Below are positions 1-5,475 of a DNA stretch of 5,475 nucleotides, piece by piece (the stretch's first letter is position 1; each line of letters starts with the position of its first letter). The notes beneath the pieces are model-generated. The model did not search any database and had not been told where the DNA came from. It was given only the letters and a program-made list of their open reading frames with translations. Position numbers and translations under genes: made by a program. The stretch comes from Chloroflexota bacterium (GTDB taxonomy: Bacteria > Chloroflexota > Anaerolineae > Anaerolineales > Anaerolineaceae), in the NCBI GenBank assembly GCA_023406965.1, contig JAEXTI010000291.1, forward strand, positions 1 through 5,475, read 5' to 3'.

Positions 1-608
1 GTGTCGGGCATGGAGGGCCGGGCGGGGGAGGCGGGCTTGGGCTGAGGCTGGGCGGCGGGTGTGACGGGCGCGCCTGGCTCGGTGGCGCGTTGGACGGGCC
101 AGACACTTTCGAGGGGCATGGGCTGGGTAGGGAGTTCGTCGACAGCTTCTGCCTGAACAGGAGGGAACCCTTCGGTGGCAGGTTCATCATTGCGCGGAGG
201 AACAGGTTGAGGCGTTGGGGAGGTAGGTTCTGGGGCCTTTTGGACCGTGGCCTGTTCGTGTCGCGTGTAGATGGCTTGCAGGCGAGCCCAGGTGTCCTCA
301 TCGAAGCCCGAGGATTCGTCGGCTTCGGCTGGCTCGAGTAAGGTTGGGGTTGCCGGCGGTGGGGAGATAACCGGCTCGGGAAGGGGAACAACGGGGGGTG
401 GGGGGATGATCAGCGGAGCCGGTGCGGTTTCTAGCATGGGTTGCACAGGCACTGAGGCAATGACTGTCGCGGCGGGGAGGTCGGTGTCGGGAGGGAATAA
501 GCGCGCAGGGACTGCCGGGAGAGGGGCGGCGTTCTCTGCCGGGAAGAGCATTGGTGAGCTTTCCCGGTGCAGGCGGCGAAGGATGGGCAGTCCAGGCGGG
601 CGGTTCAT
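1..608 (-). CDS. Proline-rich protein of unknown family, 3' end beyond the window
   Basis: The frame is open from an ATG at 608 down to base 1 with no stop, giving 202 visible residues; the C-terminus lies outside the window. About 50 of the 202 residues are proline, with PPPP and PxP runs around residues 68-88 and many Ala, Glu and Thr. This points to an extended, disordered chain. The only stretch that looks folded is a charged, probably helical segment at about residues 103-122 (DEDTWARLQAIYTRHEQATV). A WPVQR motif sits at about 170-174. There is no signal peptide or membrane segment. The start overlaps the stop of the second tube gene as ATGA and no clear Shine-Dalgarno precedes it, which suggests translational coupling. 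I do not recognise the family. Its position in the tail operon suggests a structural linker, hub-associated or cargo-related protein, but this is inference only. An alternative start is the Met at residue 20 (base 551). Confidence 0.75.
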   Translation of the reverse strand, partial: MNRPPGLPILRRLHRESSPMLFPAENAAPLPAVPARLFPPDTDLPAATVIASVPVQPMLETAPAPLIIPPPPVVPLPEPVISPPPATPTLLEPAEADESSGFDEDTWARLQAIYTRHEQATVQKAPEPTSPTPQPVPPRNDEPATEGFPPVQAEAVDELPTQPMPLESVWPVQRATEPGAPVTPAAQPQPKPASPARPSMPD

Positions 609-1048
609 TCGGTGGTAACGGTGACCTCTCCGCAGATGAATTCAAGGGATTGAATGGCTACCGAGTTGCTGCTGGTTTGCAACTCGGGGCCGACCCATTT
701 GATGGGGTAGGATTGCTCCACTTGCCAGGTGATGACCGTTTCACCCTCCGAATCCAGCAGGGTGATGGTGAGGGCCTTGCGCGAGACGGTCTTGCCCAAG
801 GATTGGATGTACCAATCCAGGAGAGCGCTTTTGCCTACGCCGTTCTTCAGGGTGAAGCGTGCTGCTTTGCGCATTCCGGGCAAGAGGTGGATAAAGGTGT
901 TCAGCCCGCCTTCTTTGACCTCCTCGGCTTCCCATTCGATGGTAGGCAGGGTGCATTCGGTGAAAGCGGCCTGGCGCTCGCCATCCACATCCACTGTGAA
1001 GCGAAAAGCGGGATGAGATTGAGCGAGAAGTTGTGAATTTTGGGCCAT
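605..1048 (-). CDS. Phage-tail tube protein, T4 gp19-like family (second copy, Pvc5-like position)
   Basis: This 147-residue protein has the length and beta-rich pattern of the T4 gp19-like tail tube family (Pfam PF06841). Visible hallmarks are an N-terminal FRFTVDVDGERQAAFTECTL strand pair, a central EGGLNTFIHLLPG segment at about residues 46-58, the FTLKNGV turn, and a C-terminal NSVAIQSLEFICGEV stretch typical of the last tube strands. In eCIS particles such proteins form hexameric rings of the inner tube. Operons usually encode more than one paralogue, and those placed next to the baseplate genes act at the tube-baseplate junction. This copy is separated from the sheath-adjacent tube gene by two small genes, matching that role (inference). 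An AAGGAGT at 1061-1067 lies 12 bases upstream, rather far, and overlaps the previous stop codon. The TGA stop overlaps the next ATG. The tube-family assignment is strong; the exact Pvc equivalent is less certain. Confidence 0.9.
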   Translation of the reverse strand: MAQNSQLLAQSHPAFRFTVDVDGERQAAFTECTLPTIEWEAEEVKEGGLNTFIHLLPGMRKAARFTLKNGVGKSALLDWYIQSLGKTVSRKALTITLLDSEGETVITWQVEQSYPIKWVGPELQTSSNSVAIQSLEFICGEVTVTTE

Positions 1049-1066
1049 AAAGATTTTCTCACTCCT

Positions 1067-1276
1067 TTAACGGCGGCGACGTTCACGATCGATGCGCAGA
1101 TCGGCCAGCAGCAGGCGGTAGACTTTCTCGGTAACCTCGGCAACCAGCGCGGGTGTGATCTGTCCTTCCTGCGCGGGTTGGGTTTCGGGGGCGGACGGAA
1201 AGGGCGCGATTGAATCGCGATCCACCGGCGCAGGGCGGGTCCGTGGTCCGGGCTGGTGAGAGTTCTCTACGGGCAT
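1067..1276 (-). CDS. Small hypothetical protein between tail chaperone and tube genes
   Basis: I chose the ATG at 1276, giving 69 residues, rather than an in-frame ATG at 1324 that lies inside the upstream gene. The chosen start is preceded by GGAAGGG (1282-1288) at 5 bases and follows the upstream stop by only 2 bases. The N-terminal half (residues 1-38) is rich in proline, serine and charged residues and looks disordered. The second half (about 41-69) reads as an amphipathic helix, ITPALVAEVTEKVYRLLL followed by ADLRIDRERRRR, ending in a very basic tail. I do not know a named family for it. Small proteins with a VAEKVY-type helix and Arg-rich end occur at this place in eCIS operons, and a role in tube or baseplate assembly is a reasonable guess. 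There are no cysteines, membrane segments or signal peptide. Confidence 0.7.
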   Translation of the reverse strand: MPVENSHQPGPRTRPAPVDRDSIAPFPSAPETQPAQEGQITPALVAEVTEKVYRLLLADLRIDRERRRR

Positions 1277-1278
1277 GT

Positions 1279-1638
1279 TTACCCTTCCAGTGGTGCGACT
1301 TGCAACTGGAACTGGCCGCCGCAATGGGGGCAGGCCGCTGTGACGGTGACCGGAGCGGGGCTGTTCAGTCGCAGGTACACGTCTTGCAGATAAGCGAAGT
1401 CGGAGGCAAACATCCCTTCCAGGACGCCCGGCGTGATGGCTGACATGCCGCCCAGCCGGGTGACGACCCGGCTGAGCAGCAGCAGCGGTATATAGGCTTC
1501 GTTGGCACGCGCCCGCGCATCTGCCTGAACACTGATTTCGTCCAGGGCAGTTGCCAGGCGCATAGCGCCCTGGCGATGCACCTGGCCGGCAGCGTCCACG
1601 TATCCGCGCGGGAGCGTGAATTCTATTTCGGTTTGCAT
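1279..1638 (-). CDS. T4-type baseplate hub assembly chaperone-like protein
   Basis: This 119-residue protein opens with EIEFTLPRGYVDAAGQVHRQGAMRLATALDEI. It continues with NEAYIPLLLLSRVVTRLGG (about 46-64), ITPGVLEGMFASDFAYLQDVYLRLN (about 68-92) and a C-terminal CPHCGGQFQLQV segment. That layout matches the small tail assembly proteins annotated as the T4 bacteriophage baseplate protein / T4 family baseplate hub assembly chaperone (Pfam PF12322), which commonly sit between the two tube genes in eCIS and related tail operons. By family it should help assembly rather than form the bulk of the particle. The only two cysteines, C103 and C106, form a CxxC like half of a zinc ribbon. The gene follows the first tube gene by 19 bases. 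The ribosome site is weak (a run of five G at 1650-1654), which may keep expression low. The family call comes from recalled sequence pattern. Confidence 0.8.
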   Translation of the reverse strand: MQTEIEFTLPRGYVDAAGQVHRQGAMRLATALDEISVQADARARANEAYIPLLLLSRVVTRLGGMSAITPGVLEGMFASDFAYLQDVYLRLNSPAPVTVTAACPHCGGQFQLQVAPLEG

Positions 1639-1657
1639 GAAGCGGTTATCCCCCGGG

Positions 1658-2104
1658 CTACTTCACCCGGCGGATGTACTCGTGCGTGATCGTGATCTCT
1701 TCGATGCCAATTTCGTTGCTATCGGCTTTGGGCTGCGGGCCGGTGATCTTTACCGGCCAGGCGCGCTCAAAGTCCCAGCGGGCCACTTCTTTGAGGGCAT
1801 TATCATACATAATCACCGAACCGTCGCGGCGGGCATCTTCGACCTTGCCATCCTCGACTTTCTTGCGCCAGTCCCACAGATCCATGCTCTTGGTGATGCC
1901 GCGCTTGAGAACGATGTTTTCCCATTTGAGGCGACCGGGAATTTTCATGGTGACCTCGTGGCCGGCGTTGTCGACCACTTTGTGCTCGATGATTTCGTGT
2001 TCCGAGCCCAGGCCCGCGCATTCGGTGAAATAGCCGGTGATCACACCGTTGCCGATGTCAATGCCGAAGTGAAATCCAACCAGGGGATTTTCATTGTCAG
2101 CCAT
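1658..2104 (-). CDS. Phage-tail tube protein, T4 gp19-like family (first copy, Pvc1-like)
   Basis: This 148-residue protein is the main inner-tube subunit candidate. It begins NPLVGFHFGIDIGNGVITGYFTECAGLGSEHEIIEHK, the classic start of gp19-type tube proteins (PF06841), and continues with PGRLKWENIVLKRGIT (about 57-72), the MDLWDWRKKVEDG helix (about 74-86), the WPVKITGPQP loop and the terminal IGIEEITITHEYIRRVK strands. Length and every block fit the family. Hexamers of this protein would stack into the rigid tube inside the sheath. It lies 21 bases after the sheath gene, with a near-ideal Shine-Dalgarno AAAGGAGT (2110-2117) 5 bases before the ATG, consistent with the high copy number needed. 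The sheath-then-tube order is usual in contractile tails. It differs clearly from the second tube protein, so the two are old paralogues and not a recent duplication. Confidence 0.95.
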   Translation of the reverse strand: MADNENPLVGFHFGIDIGNGVITGYFTECAGLGSEHEIIEHKVVDNAGHEVTMKIPGRLKWENIVLKRGITKSMDLWDWRKKVEDGKVEDARRDGSVIMYDNALKEVARWDFERAWPVKITGPQPKADSNEIGIEEITITHEYIRRVK

Positions 2105-2125
2105 GGTTTACTCCTTTCTTCAGGG

Positions 2126-3640
2126 TTAGGAGGCGGCGTTGGCGCCGGCCCACTGGGTGATGCGGAAGATGACGAACTCGGCGGGCTTGACGGGGGCCAG
2201 GCCGACTTCGATGATGAGCTGGCCCAGGTCACGGATTTCAAGCGGGTTGAGCTCTTCATCGCATTTGACATAGAAAGCCTGCTCGGGGGTGGTGCCGAAC
2301 AACGCGCCTGTTCGCCAGATGACCCTCAGGAAAGAGGTGACATCGCGCCGAACTTTGGCCCACAGGGCTGTGTCGTTGGGTTCAAAAACCACCCACTGCA
2401 ACCCGGCATCCATGGAGGCTTCTACCATGATGAACAAGCGGCGGACGTTGACATAGCGCCAGGAGCCGTTGCTGCTGAGGGTGCGCGCGCCCCAAACCAC
2501 GATGCCGCGGCCGGGGAACGAGCGAATGCAGTTCACGCCCAGGGGGTTGAGGACATCCTGCTCGCCGCGGGAGATGTTCAGTTCCAGGCCGACTGCGCCA
2601 AGGACGGTTTCGTTGGCAGGAGCTTTGTGCACACCACGGTTGGCGTCGGAGCGGTTGAAGACGCCCGCCATATAGCCACTGGGGGGAACGAGTTTGGTGG
2701 TGGCGCCGCTGCCGCTCAAATCTGCAACTCGCAGCCAGGGGTAATACAGGGCAGCGTATGATGAGTCAAAGTTGATGTATTCGCGCCATTCTTTGGCAGC
2801 CTGGGCATTCAATCCGGGGGGCGTGTCGAGGATGGCGAAGCGGTATTTGAGACGCTCGCAGTGAGCGATGACGGCCTCTTGCACCATTTTGACGCGCTCT
2901 TTGGCTTGTTGGGTGCCGTCATAGCCAACCATGAGATCGGGGACAGCCACAAGCCGGATTTCGTCGATGGCTTCCAGCCCGCCCAGACCGGTGCGGTCAG
3001 AGGGGTCGCCGACAATGTCGGCCACAGCTAGCGGCTGGGATCCGGCCCCGGTGAGGGTGTAACGCCCGTCTTCGGGAAGGACACTGCCCACGCCGGTGAT
3101 CTTGACGGCAGAGAAGGCTGCGTCGCCGACATAGCCCTCACCTTTCTTCATCGACAGGCCGGCTTTTGTCTCACCGCCGATGGAGAGGGAGAATGTTTCG
3201 TTTTCGCCGCTGTGGACTTCAACGCTCATCCCTTCACCGGCGCTCTTCGCGACCACGGTGAAGCTGGTGCCCTTGCCCTTGCCGGGAATGGCGGCCTGGG
3301 CAGCGGTGACCTGGCCTTCGGTCAACGCGCGCAGGCTGACCACATAGCATGGCCCGCCACCGTTCGCGAAGTAGCCATAGACTGCATCGGGGAGGTAGGC
3401 GCCGGGGGTGAGCCCGCCGAACACATCGACGAATTGGGTCCAACTGGTGACGAGGGTGGCTTTGTTGAGGCGGGATTCGACTGCCTGGCGCTGGCCCGTG
3501 GCCGGGTCGACGGCTTTGAGGCTGGCTTCGGCGGTGATGCCGACAAAAGCCGCCATCGAAGTGCCGACGGCCTGGATGGGGCGCGTCCCTTTGTCTATTT
3601 CTTCAACATAGACTCCGGGGGAAGCATAAGAGGTTGCCAT
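2126..3640 (-). CDS. Contractile tail sheath protein
   Basis: This 504-residue protein forms the contractile outer sheath; its contraction drives the tube through a target envelope. Domains in order: an N-terminal SPGVYVEEIDKGTRPI arm (residues 7-22) of the kind that links neighbouring sheath subunits; a first conserved block to about 105, including AAFVGIT and YGYFANGGGPCYVVSL; an inserted beta-rich domain at about 110-215; the core sheath fold (PF04984) at about 220-380, with IDEIRLVAVPDLM, RFAILDTPPG, AALYYPWL and PSGYMAGVFNRSDANRGVHKAPAN; and a C-terminal domain (PF17482) at about 385-498, with RYVNVRRLFIMVEAS, VVFEPN, LWAKVRRDVTSFLRVIWRTGALFG and FVIFRITQWAG. Length matches eCIS sheaths. 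Only one sheath gene is in view, whereas PVC encodes three. A strong GGAAGGAG (3649-3656) lies 8 bases before the ATG. The gene appears intact. Confidence 0.96.
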   Translation of the reverse strand: MATSYASPGVYVEEIDKGTRPIQAVGTSMAAFVGITAEASLKAVDPATGQRQAVESRLNKATLVTSWTQFVDVFGGLTPGAYLPDAVYGYFANGGGPCYVVSLRALTEGQVTAAQAAIPGKGKGTSFTVVAKSAGEGMSVEVHSGENETFSLSIGGETKAGLSMKKGEGYVGDAAFSAVKITGVGSVLPEDGRYTLTGAGSQPLAVADIVGDPSDRTGLGGLEAIDEIRLVAVPDLMVGYDGTQQAKERVKMVQEAVIAHCERLKYRFAILDTPPGLNAQAAKEWREYINFDSSYAALYYPWLRVADLSGSGATTKLVPPSGYMAGVFNRSDANRGVHKAPANETVLGAVGLELNISRGEQDVLNPLGVNCIRSFPGRGIVVWGARTLSSNGSWRYVNVRRLFIMVEASMDAGLQWVVFEPNDTALWAKVRRDVTSFLRVIWRTGALFGTTPEQAFYVKCDEELNPLEIRDLGQLIIEVGLAPVKPAEFVIFRITQWAGANAAS

Positions 3641-3699
3641 GTGCTGTACTCCTTCCTGAAATCGATTAGATGGTCTGAATCGGGTGGTTCGAGATGTCG

Positions 3700-4554
3700 T
3701 TAGAATTCAAGATCGTAGTCGCCCTTGTCGGACGGCAGCGTGATGACCCTTTCGACCGGCCGCCCCTCTGGGGGCCAGGCGACAAGGGTGTACTGGCCGG
3801 CCGGCAGGCCGCCCAACGTAAAACGCCCGTCTTTGTCGGTATTGGTGAATAGCCCGGTGCCTTTAACAGCCACTTGCACAGCGGGCCGGGGGGCGCGATC
3901 ACCTCCTTTCTGGCGGATGGTGCCGCCAAAGAATAAAGATTCCGCAGAAATTCCATCGATTTTGAAATCGGGATGTAATGGGAGTTGCTCGGATTGGCCT
4001 GTGCGCAAGGTGAAGGTGCGCACCAGCGGGCCGGTGAAGACTTGCCAGGGGTCAAGGGCAATGGTCAGGCGATAGGAGATAGCCGGGCGGACTTCGTTAT
4101 CCAGTGCGGTCCAAATTTCGGCTGGGTTTTCGGGCTGATGATCGGCCAGGATGGCCTGAATCGGATAAGGTTGGTTCTTGAGGGTGTTGACCAGGCGTTC
4201 TTCGGGGATGACCGGGGCGCGGAAGAGGGCCATCATGGCGCGGGTGAGCAAACGGTGCTCGTCCTGGGGGTCGGTGGCCCAGGCAGTGAGCAGGTAGGTG
4301 CAATCGACGCGCATCGGGGAACGCTTGCGTTGAGACTGCCCATTTTGACGCGAGCCGGGAAGTTCTTCCCATTCGTGACGGCTGAGGGCAGCATTCTGCG
4401 CGACCTTGTAAAGAAAAAGATTGAGGGTTGGCCGGGTCAGGCGCGTGCTCCATTCCCGGCGAGGTTGGTGGAAGCTAATCTCCACTTCTCCGTTTTTCAC
4501 GGGGATCTCGGCGATGAGCATGTTACGGAGCGTTTCGTCCAGGTCAGCTATCAT
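3700..4554 (-). CDS. DUF4255 domain protein (Pvc16-like tail terminator/cap) with C-terminal beta-sandwich domain
   Basis: I start the protein at the ATG at 4554 (284 residues, MIADLDETLRNMLIAEIP...). That is where DUF4255 proteins normally begin, and AAGAGG (4561-4566) lies 6 bases upstream. An in-frame ATG at 4605 would add 17 residues but has no ribosome site. Residues 1-190 carry the DUF4255 pattern (PF14065): NGEVEISFHQPRREWSTRLTRPTLNLFLY, RVDCTYLLTAWA, EHRLLTRAMMALFR and a final SYRLTIALDPW. In PVC-type particles the DUF4255 protein caps the distal end of tube and sheath and ends polymerisation. Residues about 203-284 form a separate module, GTGLFTNTDKDGRFTLGGLPAGQYTLVAW, which looks like a carboxypeptidase regulatory-like (transthyretin-type) beta-sandwich. 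The gene appears to be first in the operon, 59 bases before the sheath. Confidence 0.92.
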   Translation of the reverse strand: MIADLDETLRNMLIAEIPVKNGEVEISFHQPRREWSTRLTRPTLNLFLYKVAQNAALSRHEWEELPGSRQNGQSQRKRSPMRVDCTYLLTAWATDPQDEHRLLTRAMMALFRAPVIPEERLVNTLKNQPYPIQAILADHQPENPAEIWTALDNEVRPAISYRLTIALDPWQVFTGPLVRTFTLRTGQSEQLPLHPDFKIDGISAESLFFGGTIRQKGGDRAPRPAVQVAVKGTGLFTNTDKDGRFTLGGLPAGQYTLVAWPPEGRPVERVITLPSDKGDYDLEF

Positions 4555-4629
4555 CAGTTGCCTCTTTGCGGTTGATAAGAGCCGGGATGGCTTGGCCGGA
4601 TTCAATGTCAGAGACGCTAATTGGTAAAC

Positions 4630-4658
4630 ACTATAACATGTATTTCCATAATATTATA
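4630..4658 (-). promoter_or_regulatory. Candidate promoter for the injection-system operon
   Basis: On the minus strand an extended -10 element, TGTTATAGT (4638-4630), lies about 75 bases before the DUF4255 start. A second -10-like TATAAT (4658-4653) is slightly further upstream. Neither has a convincing TTGACA-type -35 box. The stretch at about 4620-4760 is far more AT-rich than the genes on either side, as expected of a promoter. Which hexamer is used, if either, cannot be decided by eye. Confidence 0.35.
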
Positions 4659-4724
4659 TATCATGAAGTGAAAGAATGCTAATTTAATATCTGGAAATCG
4701 GACAAATTCAGGTTGAATTCGCGG

Positions 4725-4746
4725 ATGTTAACATAAACCTGTTTAT
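4725..4746. promoter_or_regulatory. Pair of short palindromes, possible operator
   Basis: A perfect 10-base palindrome ATGTTAACAT (4725-4734) abuts and partly overlaps an inverted repeat ATAAAC-CT-GTTTAT (4733-4746). They lie about 90 bases upstream of the candidate -10 element of the tail operon and could bind a dimeric regulator. In an AT-rich stretch short palindromes also arise by chance, so this is tentative. Confidence 0.25.
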
Positions 4747-4761
4747 TGGGCTGCTCTAAAT

Positions 4762-4804
4762 AGATGACCCTCGCCAAATCTTATGAAATTAGCGAGGGTC
4801 ATTT
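4762..4804 (-). terminator. Hairpin after the GyrI-like gene, likely terminator
   Basis: A perfect 11-base inverted repeat, 4764-4774 against 4792-4802 (ATGACCCTCGC and its complement), encloses a 17-base loop and extends by one or two further pairs. It begins 24 bases after the stop of the GyrI-like gene. In the minus direction it is followed by only a broken T tract (CTATTTAG), so it is not a textbook intrinsic terminator; a protective 3' hairpin is an alternative. Confidence 0.55.
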
Positions 4805-4827
4805 GCGTTGCATGACTTACGGATCAA

Positions 4828-5457
4828 TTATTTGGCAATTGGTTGACGGATGACTGTGCGCAGTTTTTCGGGGGCGGTGCGACGCGGGTCGCCCAGGTAG
4901 ATTTCGTGGTGCTTCCCTTCCAATCGATAGCCCTGTCCGAAGGCAAATTCATGCATGCGGGCAATGTTAGGACCTTCTTCGCTGTAAGAACCGAGGTGCA
5001 TCAATTGGACAGACAGGCCTTCTTGATATGCCTCAAAGCGAATCTGGACGATGCGAGTGGGGGCGTCTTTCTTGGCTTGAGCTTGTTGGCGAGCCGTCTC
5101 GACCCAATCGGCGGTGACGACCGGGGGCTGCAGGATCATCATGGTCCAGTACCAGGAGTCTTTGTCTTGCTTGACGAACTCGGCCTGGTCAGATTGCATT
5201 CCTTTTACCCACCACAGCCCTTCCAGGGGCATGACTTTGAAATCGATACCGGTGGATTTTTTAATGGCGAATTTCAGGGTATAGGCCAGGCTGTAGAGTG
5301 CTTCGAGCACCTCGACATATTCGGGGCTGGTGTTGGGGTTGCCGTGCCCATCTAGCATCAAGAAGTTGAAGGATGGAACGTCGACGATGCTCGGCTCTTT
5401 CGCGGAGGGGTTGTAGAGGTGTTTGAATTCTTTCGTAAGATCAATTTGTTCAGACAT
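4828..5457 (-). CDS. GyrI-like small-molecule-binding domain protein
   Basis: This 209-residue cytoplasmic protein resembles the GyrI-like / COG4832 group (Lin2189-type), which have the double SHS2 fold also found in the effector-binding domain of some MerR and AraC regulators. Visible blocks are EPSIVDVPSFNFLMLDGHGNPN (about 21-42), the EVLEALYSLAYTLKF helix, PLEGLWW (about 77-83), DSWYWTMMILQP (about 100-111), QLMHLGSYSEEGPNIARMHEFAFGQGY (about 151-177) and a terminal GKHHEIYLGDPRRTAPEKLRTVIRQP. No DNA-binding domain is present, so it is a stand-alone binding or enzyme form; some family members hydrolyse cyclopropanoid compounds, but nothing here shows the substrate. AAAGGAA (5465-5471) lies 7 bases before the ATG. 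A hairpin follows the stop, so the gene probably ends its own transcript and is not part of the tail operon. Confidence 0.85.
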   Translation of the reverse strand: MSEQIDLTKEFKHLYNPSAKEPSIVDVPSFNFLMLDGHGNPNTSPEYVEVLEALYSLAYTLKFAIKKSTGIDFKVMPLEGLWWVKGMQSDQAEFVKQDKDSWYWTMMILQPPVVTADWVETARQQAQAKKDAPTRIVQIRFEAYQEGLSVQLMHLGSYSEEGPNIARMHEFAFGQGYRLEGKHHEIYLGDPRRTAPEKLRTVIRQPIAK

Positions 5458-5475
5458 AAATATGTTCCTTTATCA

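Larger units (their letters stand above)
4555..4827. other. Intergenic region between GyrI-like gene and tail operon
   Basis: This 273-base stretch holds no credible gene. Reading from right to left it contains the hairpin, the palindromic elements, the AT-rich candidate promoter and a leader of about 70 bases ending in the DUF4255 ribosome site at 4561-4566. I found no tRNA, riboswitch or other folded leader beyond the hairpin. Confidence 0.7.

Noticed and set aside
271..645. Open frames of about 115 codons on both strands overlapping the proline-rich gene.
   Set aside because: The Gly-rich plus frame mirrors proline codons, and the other minus frame starts inside the second tube gene out of frame. 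The continuous frame coupled to the tube stop explains the region better.
1616..2761. A 381-codon plus-strand open frame opposite the first tube gene and the sheath C-terminus.
   Set aside because: It runs antisense to two clearly recognisable tail genes and its translation has no familiar pattern; it is a by-product of GC-rich codon use on the minus strand.
3985..4575. A 196-codon plus-strand open frame opposite the DUF4255 gene.
   Set aside because: It lies antisense to a well supported gene, shows no recognisable domain, and I made out no ribosome site for it.
4555..4605. A 17-residue N-terminal extension of the DUF4255 protein from an ATG at 4605.
   Set aside because: No ribosome site precedes that ATG, whereas the ATG at 4554 has AAGAGG at proper spacing and matches the usual family start.
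4764..4802. The hairpin considered as a transposon end, CRISPR repeat or attachment site.
   Set aside because: It is a single copy with no target duplication, repeat partner or integrase in view; its place right after a stop codon fits a 3' end structure.
4843..5355. A 170-codon plus-strand open frame opposite the GyrI-like gene.
   Set aside because: The minus-strand protein shows clear family blocks and a good ribosome site; the plus frame is its shadow.

Overview
The window carries part of a contractile injection (phage-tail-like) gene cluster, all on the minus strand, plus one unrelated-looking gene. The protein set is a DUF4255 tail-terminator-like protein, a single tail sheath, two T4 gp19-type tube proteins and a T4-type baseplate/hub assembly chaperone. 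This is the hallmark of extracellular contractile injection systems (eCIS, the PVC/Afp/MAC type) rather than a complete phage, because no capsid, portal, terminase or lysis genes are visible. From general resemblance I would guess a moderately GC-rich environmental bacterium such as a member of Chloroflexota (Anaerolineae-like). That assignment is inference; nothing in the sequence proves it.

Layout, in transcription order from right to left: (1) 5457-4828, a GyrI-like small-molecule-binding-domain protein. (2) 4827-4555, an AT-rich intergenic stretch with a perfect 11-bp hairpin just after that gene, two short palindromic elements and a candidate promoter for the injection operon. (3) 4554-3700, a DUF4255 protein with a C-terminal carboxypeptidase-regulatory-like beta-sandwich. 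(4) 3640-2126, the sheath. (5) 2104-1658, the first tube protein. (6) 1638-1279, the baseplate assembly chaperone with a CxxC motif. (7) 1276-1067, a small helical protein of no named family. (8) 1048-605, the second tube protein. (9) 608 to the left edge, an open frame for a strongly proline-rich protein cut by the window.

Genes 3 to 9 lie head to tail with gaps of 59, 21, 19, 2 and 18 bases, followed by a 4-base ATGA overlap, so they probably form one operon. The sheath and the first tube protein would form the contractile barrel. DUF4255 would cap the tail end. The second tube protein would link tube to baseplate. The chaperone and small protein probably help assembly. The spike, LysM hub, gp25, gp6/gp7, AAA+ ATPase, tape measure, fibre and cargo genes expected in such a cluster are not in the window and would lie to the left or elsewhere. 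No RNA genes, CRISPR arrays, insertion sequences or integrases were seen.
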